This document shows, piece after piece, positions 1 through 5,987 of a stretch of DNA of 7,699 nucleotides. A program made the translations under genes and the position numbers. The notes below the pieces were generated by a model. It did no database searches. It was not told where the DNA came from and saw only the letters and a program-made list of their open reading frames with translations. The stretch's first letter is position 1, and each line of letters begins with the position of its first letter. The DNA is from Candidatus Hecatellales archaeon (GTDB taxonomy: Archaea; Thermoproteota; Bathyarchaeia; Hecatellales; Hecatellaceae), in contig QMYD01000049.1 in the NCBI GenBank assembly GCA_003662485.1, positions 1 to 7,699 on the forward strand, in the 5' to 3' direction.

Positions 1-1
1 A

Positions 2-358
2 GTCTACTACCTTCAGGAGGTGGTTAAGCGCCCCCCGAGAGACTTAAGGGTTTTCGTGGTGGGGGAGGAGGCCGTAGCAGGCATATACCGCTACCCCCTC
101 CAAGACCTTAAAACGAATATTGCGAGGGGTGGGAAGGCTGAGGCCTGCCACCTCACGGACGAGCTTAGGGAGATAAGCTTGAAGGCTGCTGAGGCAGTTG
201 GAGGCGGAATCCTAAGCGTAGACCTTATAGAAGTTGACGGCGAACACCTCGTCTACGAAATAAACCACACCATAGAGTTTCAGGCAACCGTTAACACGAC
301 AAAGGTGAATATTCCCGAATACATTGTTGGATACCTACTCAGGAAAATTAAGAAGTAG
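2..358 (+). CDS. lysX: LysX, LysW-dependent ATP-grasp ligase (3' part only)
   Basis: This is the C-terminal part (118 residues visible) of an ATP-grasp ligase that joins alpha-aminoadipate (and possibly glutamate) to the C-terminal glutamate of the carrier protein LysW, the first step of carrier-bound lysine/arginine synthesis in the cytoplasm. The frame is open to the window edge: VYYLQEVVKRPPRDLRVF reads straight through, so the GTG at 20 is internal and not a start. Family marks are the RDLRVFVVG strand, RGGKAE, and the metal-binding pair seen as VDLIE followed by YEINHTIEF. Near the end is VNTT. An Asn-Thr/Ala pair at about this place is reported as the aminoadipate (LysX) signature, against Gly-Phe in glutamate-specific ArgX, so I favour LysX. 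The family is usually about 280 residues, so over half lies upstream. lysY follows after 40 bases on the same strand, which supports the assignment. RimK-like ligases are the alternative but fit the neighbour less well. Confidence 0.9.
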   Translation, partial: VYYLQEVVKRPPRDLRVFVVGEEAVAGIYRYPLQDLKTNIARGGKAEACHLTDELREISLKAAEAVGGGILSVDLIEVDGEHLVYEINHTIEFQATVNTTKVNIPEYIVGYLLRKIKK

Positions 359-398
359 ACGGGAATGAATGATTTCAGCCTTTAAGTTGGTGTAGGAA

Positions 399-1457
399 AT
401 GGTTAAAGTTGGAATTGTAGGGGCTTCAGGCTATACGGGTGGGGAGCTTTTAAGACTACTACTCCTCCATCCTGAAGTTGAAATCACCCATGCAACCTCA
501 AGGGAGTATGCTGACGAATACGTTTTCAGGGTTCACCCCAACCTTAGGGGGCTCTCCAACCTAAGGTTTGAAAGGCCAAACCTTGAGGTTTTGGTGAAGG
601 ACTGTGAACTCGTGTTCACGGCTACCCCTCACGGGGTTTCCTCTAAGCTTGTTCCACGCCTGCTGGAGGCAGGCCTCAAAATCGTGGATTTAAGCGCAGA
701 TTTTAGGCTTAAAAACCCTGAAGACTACCCCAAATGGTATGGGTGGAACCATCCTCACCCCGAACTTTTAAGCGAAGCAGTTTATGGGGTTCCAGAACTC
801 CATAGGGAGGAGATTAGGAAGGCTAGGCTTGTAGCCTGCCCTGGATGCATGGCCATAGCTGGAATTCTCGCCCTAGCCCCTCCAGTTAAAGCTGGAATCC
901 TAGACCTTGAAAGAATCGTTTTAGATGTTAAAATGGGTTCTTCGGGGGCGGGAATCAAGCCCTCCCGTTCAACCCACCACGCTGAACGCTATGGGGTGGT
1001 TAGACCCTATAAGCCAGCCGGCCACAGGCATACCGCCGAGGTGGAGCAGGAGTTGAAACTCGTTTCGAATGGGGCAAATGTTAGGGTGGCCATGTCAGCC
1101 CACGCAGTCAACATTGTTAGGGGTATCCTAGCCACCTGTCACGCCTTCCTTACAGGCGAAGTAGACCAGGCCAAGCTTTGGAGGATTTACAGGGAATTCT
1201 ACAAGGATGAGCCTTTCATCAGGATGGTTAAGGACCGGAAGGGTGTTTGCAAGCTTCCAGACCCCAAGGCGGTGGTGGGCTCCAACTACTGCGACGTAGG
1301 CTTTGAAATTGATAGGCATGCTGGGAGGCTTGTAGCCCTAAGCGCCATCGACAACCTCCTTAAGGGAGCCTCTGGCATAGCTGTTCAAAACATGAACCTC
1401 ATGTTAGGCTTCCCCGAGGATCTAGGCCTAAAACAGCCAGCCCTCTACCCGGTTTAA
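399..1457 (+). CDS. lysY: LysW-aminoadipyl/glutamyl phosphate reductase (LysY/ArgC)
   Basis: A cytoplasmic NADPH-dependent reductase of the AGPR (ArgC) type 1 family that turns the acyl phosphate on carrier-bound aminoadipate or glutamate into the semialdehyde. The 352-residue length is normal. An N-terminal Rossmann loop is seen as GASGYTGGELLRLL (residues 8-21). The catalytic cysteine is C150 in the VACPGC motif (145-150). H209 and H211 in AGHRHTAEVEQEL match the conserved histidine region. The SSGAG..SRSTHHAERYG stretch (181-199) and VRPYKPAGHRHT are typical of the LysW-dependent LysY branch rather than bacterial N-acetylglutamyl ArgC. The ATG at 399 places the Rossmann strand directly at the N-terminus; only a weak GGTG (389-392) lies before it. 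It is probably co-transcribed with lysX, 40 bases upstream. In archaea with one copy the enzyme often serves both lysine and arginine synthesis, so argC is an equally fair name. Confidence 0.93.
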   Translation: MVKVGIVGASGYTGGELLRLLLLHPEVEITHATSREYADEYVFRVHPNLRGLSNLRFERPNLEVLVKDCELVFTATPHGVSSKLVPRLLEAGLKIVDLSADFRLKNPEDYPKWYGWNHPHPELLSEAVYGVPELHREEIRKARLVACPGCMAIAGILALAPPVKAGILDLERIVLDVKMGSSGAGIKPSRSTHHAERYGVVRPYKPAGHRHTAEVEQELKLVSNGANVRVAMSAHAVNIVRGILATCHAFLTGEVDQAKLWRIYREFYKDEPFIRMVKDRKGVCKLPDPKAVVGSNYCDVGFEIDRHAGRLVALSAIDNLLKGASGIAVQNMNLMLGFPEDLGLKQPALYPV

Positions 1458-1473
1458 GACTTCAACACTTTCC

Positions 1474-1482
1474 ACTTTTAAG
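1474..1482 (+). promoter_or_regulatory. Possible TATA box for purB
   Basis: The A/T stretch ACTTTTAAG resembles an archaeal TATA element. About 26 bases downstream would put the transcript start near 1504, just before the first of two Shine-Dalgarno-like blocks and about 40 bases before the purB start. There is no independent support, and read-through from lysY is equally possible. Confidence 0.3.
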
Positions 1483-1498
1483 CCGCTGTGCAGCTAGC

Positions 1499-1504
1499 TT
1501 TTTT
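1499..1504 (+). terminator. Possible T-tract terminator after lysY
   Basis: A run of six T follows the short self-complementary AGCTAGCT, 42 bases after the lysY stop. Archaeal termination often relies on T-tracts with little or no hairpin. The run is short, and the same gap also has to hold any purB promoter, so the call is weak. Confidence 0.3.
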
Positions 1505-1529
1505 GAGGAGGGAAGGGCGATTTTTACTT

Positions 1530-1537
1530 GAGGAGGG
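1530..1537 (+). promoter_or_regulatory. Strong ribosome binding site that fixes the TTG start of purB
   Basis: GAGGAGGG lies 7 bases before the TTG at 1545, the expected distance for an archaeal Shine-Dalgarno site. An identical ten-base block TTGAGGAGGG occurs 25 bases upstream at 1503-1512, with no convincing gene behind it. Confidence 0.75.
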
Positions 1538-1544
1538 TTAAGGG

Positions 1545-2906
1545 TTGCCCATCCTACCCATTGACTCACGCAGGTATCTTACGGCTGAGATGGAGGAGGT
1601 TTTCGAGGAGGAGGCAAGGCTCCAGTACATGTTAGATGTGGAGGCTGCGCTTGCCCTAGCCCTCGCAGAGGTAGGCCTCATCCCCAGTGAAGCCGCCAGC
1701 CAGATAGCGGAAAAAGCCTCAGTACGATATGTGAAGCTTGAAAGGGTTAAGGAGCTTGAGGCTAAGCTTGAACATGATGTGATGGCTGTGGTTGAGGCTT
1801 TAGCCGAAGCCTGTGGAGAGGCAGGCAAATACGTGCACTACGGGGCTACGAGCTACGACATCGTCGACACGGCGCTTGGCCTTCAGCTGAAAAAAGCCCT
1901 AAACATTTTGGAGGCACGCCTAAGCAGGCTTGAGGAGGTTTTGATGGGGCTGGCTGAGAGGTATAAGGGAACCATTATGGTTGGGAGAACCCATGGGCAG
2001 CATGCCCTCCCCATAACCCTCGGCCTCAAGTTTGCAGTTTGGCTTAGGGAGGTTTCCCGCCACATTCAAAGACTCCGCCAGTGCAGGGAGAGGGTTGTGG
2101 TTGGAAAGCTCACCGGAGCTGTGGGAACCCAAGCTGGCTTCGGGCCTGAAGGCTTAAGGGTTCAAAGGCTCGTCATGGAGAGGCTGGGCCTTAAACCCGT
2201 GGAGGTTTCCACCCAGATAGTTCAGAGGGATAGGCATGCTGAGCTCATATGCCTCCTAGCCATCATCGCCTCCACCCTCGACAAGTTTGCCACAGAGATT
2301 AGGGAGCTCCAGCGCACGGAGATTGGGGAGCTAGCCGAACCATTCAAGCTTGGAGAGCAGGTTGGAAGCTCCACCATGCCGCATAAGGTTAACCCGGTCC
2401 GCTGCGAGCGCATCTGCGCCCTGGCGAAGGTGGTGAGAAGCCTAACCCTCCCAGCCCTGGAGAACGTGGTAAGCTGGCAGGAAAGGGACCTAACCAATTC
2501 AGCTGCCGAGCGATTCATCATTCCGGAGGCCCTAATCCTAACCGACTACATGGTTAACCTGATGACCAGGGTGTTGGAGGGCTTGAGGGTGGATGAGGCT
2601 AGGATGAGGGAGAACCTAGCCCTAACCCAGGGTAGAATTATGTCTGAAGCCGTTATGCTTGCGCTAACCAGGAAGGGGATGGGTAGGCAGGAAGCCCACC
2701 GCCTCCTAAGAGAGCTAACAGCGAAAAGCCTAAGCGAGGGGAGAGAGTTCAAGGAAGTGCTCCTCGAATCCCAGGCAGTCAGACAATACCTAAGCGAAGA
2801 GGAGGTAGAGGAAGCCTTGAAGCCGGAGAACTATCTTGGAACCACCATCCAGCAGGTTGAGGAAGCCTTAAAGAAAACGCTTGAAGAGCGTAAGGGCAGG
2901 GTTTAG
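1545..2906 (+). CDS. purB: Adenylosuccinate lyase
   Basis: A cytoplasmic enzyme of purine synthesis in the fumarase/aspartase superfamily. It cleaves SAICAR to AICAR and adenylosuccinate to AMP, releasing fumarate in both. The 453-residue length is in the usual range. The superfamily signature GSSTMPHKVNP is at residues 274-284. The active-site regions are HYGATSYDIVDTA (98-110) and GRTHGQHALP (147-156, with H150), and QRDRHAE (227-233) is also typical of PurB. The start is TTG, chosen because a strong Shine-Dalgarno site sits 7 bases upstream and the protein then begins in the family's normal way (PIDSRRYLTAEM). The gene stands alone after lysY (87-base gap). Its TAG stop (2904-2906) interlocks with the stop of the convergent thrS. 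Argininosuccinate lyase and fumarase are less likely because the N-terminal and QRDRH segments match PurB. Confidence 0.96.
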   Translation: MPILPIDSRRYLTAEMEEVFEEEARLQYMLDVEAALALALAEVGLIPSEAASQIAEKASVRYVKLERVKELEAKLEHDVMAVVEALAEACGEAGKYVHYGATSYDIVDTALGLQLKKALNILEARLSRLEEVLMGLAERYKGTIMVGRTHGQHALPITLGLKFAVWLREVSRHIQRLRQCRERVVVGKLTGAVGTQAGFGPEGLRVQRLVMERLGLKPVEVSTQIVQRDRHAELICLLAIIASTLDKFATEIRELQRTEIGELAEPFKLGEQVGSSTMPHKVNPVRCERICALAKVVRSLTLPALENVVSWQERDLTNSAAERFIIPEALILTDYMVNLMTRVLEGLRVDEARMRENLALTQGRIMSEAVMLALTRKGMGRQEAHRLLRELTAKSLSEGREFKEVLLESQAVRQYLSEEEVEEALKPENYLGTTIQQVEEALKKTLEERKGRV

Positions 2907-4750
2907 GCGAAAACGGGCCTCCGGCTTGTTTGGGCTGGTAGGGGTAGGGGTCTCCACGGGTACCCCCTAGTTTTTTCTTCGATTTCCTGGATGAGCTGCT
3001 GGGTGGTGGCTTCCCGCTGCTCTCCAGTCTCCCTTATACGGAGGGTTATGGTTCCCCTCTCGGTCTCCCGGTCTCCAACCACGGCTATGTAAGGTATCCA
3101 AGCCACCTCAGCATTTCGAACCTTCTTGGGAAGACTTTCATCCCTGTCGTCTAAGTCCACCCTTATCCTAGCCTCACTCAGCTGCCTGTAAACCTTCCAG
3201 GCGTAGTCTAGGTGGCGGGCTGAAACTGGGATAACCCTAGCCTGAATGGGGGTTAGCCAAAGCGGTAGGCTTGGAGGCTTTCCCTCCCTCTCCCTTTTCG
3301 AGGCGGTGTCAAGCTGGGCGAAGAGGTAGCGTTCCACCGTTCCTATGAGGGCTGTGTGAATGATGATGGGGTGCTTCCTGCTTCCATCCCTATCCGTGTA
3401 GGCTATTCCAAACCTCTCAGCATTTCCAACATCTATCTGGAAGGTGGCTATCTCGCAGGGTCTGCCAAGCTCATCAATAATATTGTATTCAACATTGATA
3501 ACCCAGTAGTATTTTTTGGGGACGAAGCATAGGAGGACGGGTTTACCCTCAACCTCCAGCAGCCTCCTGAAGAAATCCCTGTTAGCTTCAAAATATTCCT
3601 CCGTGGTGTTGTAGAGGGAAACGTAGCTTCGGCCAAGCTTCGCTATCTCCTCAAAGATTTTCCTGTGGATTTTTAGGGCATACTCTTGGGCTTCCTCCAT
3701 GCTCCTGCAGAACACATGGAGGTCTGGCATGTGAAGCTTCCTAACCCTAAAACATAGGAGGAGTTCGCCCTCCTGTTCAAGCCTGTAACTGTCAGCTAGC
3801 TCATACACGCCGAAGGGTAGGTCCCCATACCCTATCACCCAGTCCTTTACCATGGCGAACTGCTGGTGGCAGGCTGCATACCGCATTACAAGCCTCCTAT
3901 TCCCGGAGCGAATGGTGTAGAGGCGTCCTCCAAAGAGTTCAGCATGCTGCTTGACGGCTGGAATGGCGAGGTTGAACATGTTGGTTCCCTTAACCTTGTA
4001 GACTGGTATGTCGAGGCTTTCTGCAAGCATCCCAGCATAGTCGGAGATTAAGTCGAAGATTAGGGTTGCCTCCGGACCATAGCGCATGTGGCCTAGGTCT
4101 GAGAATTCCTCCCACTCTATCCCGAACTTCTTGCAGTAGGCGAGGTATCTAGGTTCAGCTCCACCTTTAAGACCCTTCTTCAAGGCTTCCTTCTCAACGA
4201 GGGCCTTAAACTCCTCCTCGCCTGGCTGGAAAACGTATTCCTCAGGCTTGTAAACAGCCATTTCGGGGGTTAAAATTCTGTAGTAGACTTGGGGGGCTTC
4301 AGGCTTCCCCTCAGCTTCGCCGCTTGGAACTATAACTCTTGAAAGCTCGGCTAGGGGGTGCCCCTTACACTCAACTTGGAAGGCTTTATAGTATCCGAAG
4401 GGAGCCCTCCTAACGTTGAAGCCTAGCCCTTTAAGCTTTTCCTCCATGAGTTTCAGGATGTGGATGGCTGCTTCAGGGCTGGCGGGCTGCGAGCCGAAGA
4501 GGAGGTGGGCGTAGGGGTAAAGGAGGATGTTCCTCGTTTTCACTTGACCACAGACCTTGACTAGGTCTTCAACAGCCTTTTCAGCCACCTCTTCAGGATT
4601 AGCCTCATCAGCCTCCTCCACGGATATCCAGGCGAGCAGGGTGTTCTCCATTTCGCCTTTTTTAAGGTCTTCAGGTGCTTCCTCAGCCAGCCTGGTGGGC
4701 TTTGTAACCCTGTAGCTGACTCTAGCCGCATGGATGAGGAGTTCCCTCAG
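2903..4750 (-). CDS. thrS: Threonyl-tRNA synthetase, archaeal type with editing domain
   Basis: A class II synthetase that charges tRNA-Thr. Residues 1 to about 140 match the archaeal N-terminal editing domain (D-aminoacyl-tRNA deacylase fold, removes serine from tRNA-Thr), with YPYAHL (H82), APFGYYKAF and CKGHPLAELSR. The catalytic domain follows: MRYAACHQQF with zinc ligand C294, MPDLHVF (H345), YTDRDGSRKHP and IIIHTALIGTVERY (H465), then the anticodon-binding domain from about LTPIQARVIPVS. The first ATG (4651) gives 582 residues but loses the first strand and helix of the editing domain. The frame upstream reads L-RELLIHAARVSYRVTK..LKKGE-M, homologous to the usual archaeal start M-R-LLIH. 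The codon in the start position is CTG (4748-4750), with GGGAGGG 7 bases before it. No ATG, GTG or TTG occurs between the in-frame stop (4754-4756) and 4651. I therefore annotate 615 residues from CTG: gene certain, start moderately so. It is preceded by the small zinc-protein gene 16 bases away. Confidence 0.95.
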   Translation of the reverse strand: MRELLIHAARVSYRVTKPTRLAEEAPEDLKKGEMENTLLAWISVEEADEANPEEVAEKAVEDLVKVCGQVKTRNILLYPYAHLLFGSQPASPEAAIHILKLMEEKLKGLGFNVRRAPFGYYKAFQVECKGHPLAELSRVIVPSGEAEGKPEAPQVYYRILTPEMAVYKPEEYVFQPGEEEFKALVEKEALKKGLKGGAEPRYLAYCKKFGIEWEEFSDLGHMRYGPEATLIFDLISDYAGMLAESLDIPVYKVKGTNMFNLAIPAVKQHAELFGGRLYTIRSGNRRLVMRYAACHQQFAMVKDWVIGYGDLPFGVYELADSYRLEQEGELLLCFRVRKLHMPDLHVFCRSMEEAQEYALKIHRKIFEEIAKLGRSYVSLYNTTEEYFEANRDFFRRLLEVEGKPVLLCFVPKKYYWVINVEYNIIDELGRPCEIATFQIDVGNAERFGIAYTDRDGSRKHPIIIHTALIGTVERYLFAQLDTASKREREGKPPSLPLWLTPIQARVIPVSARHLDYAWKVYRQLSEARIRVDLDDRDESLPKKVRNAEVAWIPYIAVVGDRETERGTITLRIRETGEQREATTQQLIQEIEEKTRGYPWRPLPLPAQTSRRPVFA

Positions 4751-4757
4751 CTTTCAG

Positions 4758-4764
4758 CCCTCCC
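4758..4764 (-). promoter_or_regulatory. Ribosome binding site pointing to the CTG start of thrS
   Basis: On the minus strand this reads GGGAGGG, followed by 7 bases (CTGAAAG) and then the CTG at 4750-4748. It lies just after the stop codon of the upstream small gene. By contrast, the ATG at 4651 has only a weak AAGG before it. The site is the main DNA-level argument for the longer ThrRS. Confidence 0.65.
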
Positions 4765-4766
4765 AG

Positions 4767-4976
4767 CTAAATCTTCCAGCGGGCTGTTTCAAGCTTCCTC
4801 TCCCGCCTAGTCCTCTTCTTATACTCCTTGTAGTGGTCCCTGCAGAGGTAAACCCTTCTCCCAGAAGCTGAAATTTTAAGTCCGGCAGCTGCAGCCTTAA
4901 CCGCTGAAATCGAGCGTACGGCAGGCTTTCCGCAGCCCTCAACACTGCAGGTGGCTCCAGCTGAAATCCTACCCAA
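4767..4976 (-). CDS. Small basic zinc-finger-like protein of unknown function, upstream of thrS
   Basis: A 69-residue protein. The frame is open much further upstream (to 5153), but that part would cover the divergent lipid gene and looks non-coding. The TTG at 4976-4974 is chosen because GGAGG (4984-4988) sits exactly 7 bases before it. It has a likely metal site: C10-x4-C15 near the N-terminus and C45-x2-H48 in VYLCRDHYKEYKK. Between them is KPAVRSISAVKAAAAGLKI, possibly a strand-helix segment. The last 20 residues are strongly basic (KKRTRRERK), suggesting RNA, DNA or ribosome contact. I have the impression of similar short proteins in other TACK archaea but know no assigned function. Its stop is 16 bases before the thrS CTG and the thrS binding site lies in that gap, so the two are probably one transcript. 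Function is only inferred from context (translation). Confidence 0.75.
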   Translation of the reverse strand: MGRISAGATCSVEGCGKPAVRSISAVKAAAAGLKISASGRRVYLCRDHYKEYKKRTRRERKLETARWKI

Positions 4977-4983
4977 CCTTAAG

Positions 4984-4988
4984 CCTCC
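4984..4988 (-). promoter_or_regulatory. Ribosome binding site fixing the TTG start of the small zinc protein
   Basis: On the minus strand this is GGAGG, 7 bases before the TTG at 4976. It decides between the short 69-residue reading and the much longer open frame. Confidence 0.65.
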
Positions 4989-5000
4989 AAAGGTGAAATT

Positions 5001-5010
5001 CAAAATATAA
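5001..5010. promoter_or_regulatory. A/T box between divergent genes, possible shared TATA element
   Basis: CAAAATATAA on the plus strand reads TTATATTTTG on the minus strand; both are plausible archaeal TATA boxes. Its centre is about 29 bases from the TTG of the small zinc protein (minus) and about 42 bases before the ATG at 5047 (plus). With initiation near 26 bases from the box, the minus transcript would be almost leaderless and the plus transcript would start close to the GGGAG at 5033. It is the only strong A/T box in the gap, although a TATTTAA at 5026-5032 could serve the plus gene. Confidence 0.45.
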
Positions 5011-5046
5011 CGTAATCCAACCATGTATTTAAGGGAGCCTCTAGCA

Positions 5047-5652
5047 ATGCTGGTAAGACTTAAGAGGCTGGTGGAGGGCTGGCTTACTGGAGTTGCCAAA
5101 CGCCTCCTCAACCTAGGCTTGAAAGCCAACCAAGCCACAGTTTTCGGCTTCATCCTAGCTGTAGCCTCAGCCCTCCTCTTTTACCTCGGCCTGGGAAGTT
5201 GGCCTCTAACTGTAGCAGCCTCCCTCCTGCTTCTTTGCTCAGGCCTCTTTGACGCTTTGGACGGGGTGATGGCGAGGCTTAGCGGTGGGGGGACGAGGCT
5301 TGGAAGCCTGCTGGACTCGGTTTTGGACAGGTATGCGGATGGAATGGTTATCGTGGGGATAACCCTCGCCTATTCGGGGCTAAGCCTCCTAGGTGTCCCC
5401 ATGGTTTTCTGGGGTTCAGCCGCTTTGCTTGGCTCCCTCCTCGTAAGCTACGTGAGGGCTAAGGGTGAAAGTCTTGGGCTTTCCCTTGCAGGGGTAGGCT
5501 TGGCTGAGAGGCCTGAAAGAATCCTCATTCTTGCGGGTTCAGGCCTTCTCGGCAGACCTGACGTAGGCCTCCTCCTCGTAGCCTTCGCCTCCAATCTTAC
5601 GGCTCTCCAAAGGTTTGGAAGCCTCCTCGCCAGGCTGAGAGGCCATGGTTAG
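5047..5652 (+). CDS. CDP-alcohol phosphatidyltransferase, probably archaetidylinositol phosphate synthase
   Basis: An integral membrane enzyme that moves a CDP-activated archaeol onto a polar alcohol phosphate, most likely inositol phosphate, to make polar ether lipids. The family motif D-x2-D-G-x2-A-R-x8-G-x3-D-x3-D is complete: D69, D72, G73, A76, R77, G86, D90, D94. These aspartates bind the metal and act in catalysis. Around it are about six hydrophobic segments (roughly residues 31-50, 53-69, 99-118, 119-135, 158-169, 172-186). YVRAKGE (135-141) and GLAERPER (151-158) resemble archaeal inositol-phosphate-type members. I choose the ATG at 5047 (201 residues, MLVRLKRLVEGWL, a usual family start) with GGGAG at 5033-5037 nine bases upstream. 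The in-frame ATG at 5023 would add 8 residues and lacks a binding site. The last 114 bases are overlapped by padR on the other strand. The exact alcohol substrate cannot be read from sequence alone. Confidence 0.87.
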   Translation: MLVRLKRLVEGWLTGVAKRLLNLGLKANQATVFGFILAVASALLFYLGLGSWPLTVAASLLLLCSGLFDALDGVMARLSGGGTRLGSLLDSVLDRYADGMVIVGITLAYSGLSLLGVPMVFWGSAALLGSLLVSYVRAKGESLGLSLAGVGLAERPERILILAGSGLLGRPDVGLLLVAFASNLTALQRFGSLLARLRGHG

Positions 5653-5961
5653 GTTTTCCAGGATCCCCCTTAGGAAGGCTAAGCTTTCCCCCAGCACTTT
5701 TAAGCCCTTCTCCGTTATGCCGTAGTATTTCCTGCTGGGGTTGCTTAGGCTTGGAGACTTTATCCGCTTCTCTATGAGGCCCTCCCTCTTCATGCTGTAT
5801 AAGACTACGTAGGTTGTAACCTTAGCCGTGGGAATACGATATTTTTCCCTAATCACCCTAGCGATTTCATAAGCATACATAGGCCTCCTCGAAAGTTCGG
5901 CCAGTATGAAAAGCCAGAGGTTTTCCTTGGTAACCTTTGAGACAAGCTTTTTCAAGCTCAA
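5539..5961 (-). CDS. PadR-family winged-helix transcriptional regulator
   Basis: A cytoplasmic DNA-binding protein of 140 residues. The PadR winged helix runs from residue 11 to about 88: LWLFILAELSRRPMYAYEIARVIREKY (helices 1-2), the recognition helix around VTTYVVLYSMKREGLIE, and the wing SNPSRKYYGITEKG. A short helix (89-104) would normally serve for dimer formation. Residues from about 104 to 140 form a polar, glutamate-rich tail that lies entirely antisense to the 3' end of the lipid gene; such a tail is not part of the PadR core. The start is TTG at 5961, with GGAGAG (5970-5975) eight bases before it. A second TTG two codons on is possible. It follows rps26e by 26 bases on the same strand and is probably co-transcribed. 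PadR members usually repress and often act on their own operon; the target here is unknown. Confidence 0.88.
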   Translation of the reverse strand: MSLKKLVSKVTKENLWLFILAELSRRPMYAYEIARVIREKYRIPTAKVTTYVVLYSMKREGLIEKRIKSPSLSNPSRKYYGITEKGLKVLGESLAFLRGILENLTMASQPGEEASKPLESRKIGGEGYEEEAYVRSAEKA

Positions 5962-5987
5962 ACTTTATGCTCTCCAAGAGGATTATC

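Noticed and set aside
20..22. GTG as a start for a 112-residue protein
   Set aside because: The frame is open to the window edge and the residues before GTG continue the LysX strand, so it is an internal valine.
380..386. CTTTAAG as a TATA box for lysY
   Set aside because: It is only about 15 bases before the ATG, too close for a normal archaeal start, and lysX-lysY look co-transcribed.
1538..1828. 96-residue minus-strand open frame over the start of purB
   Set aside because: Low-complexity Ser/Ala-rich shadow opposite a certain gene.
4977..5153. Upstream extension of the small zinc protein to 128 residues
   Set aside because: The added part overlaps the divergent lipid gene, has no family-like motifs, and the TTG at 4976 has a perfectly spaced GGAGG.
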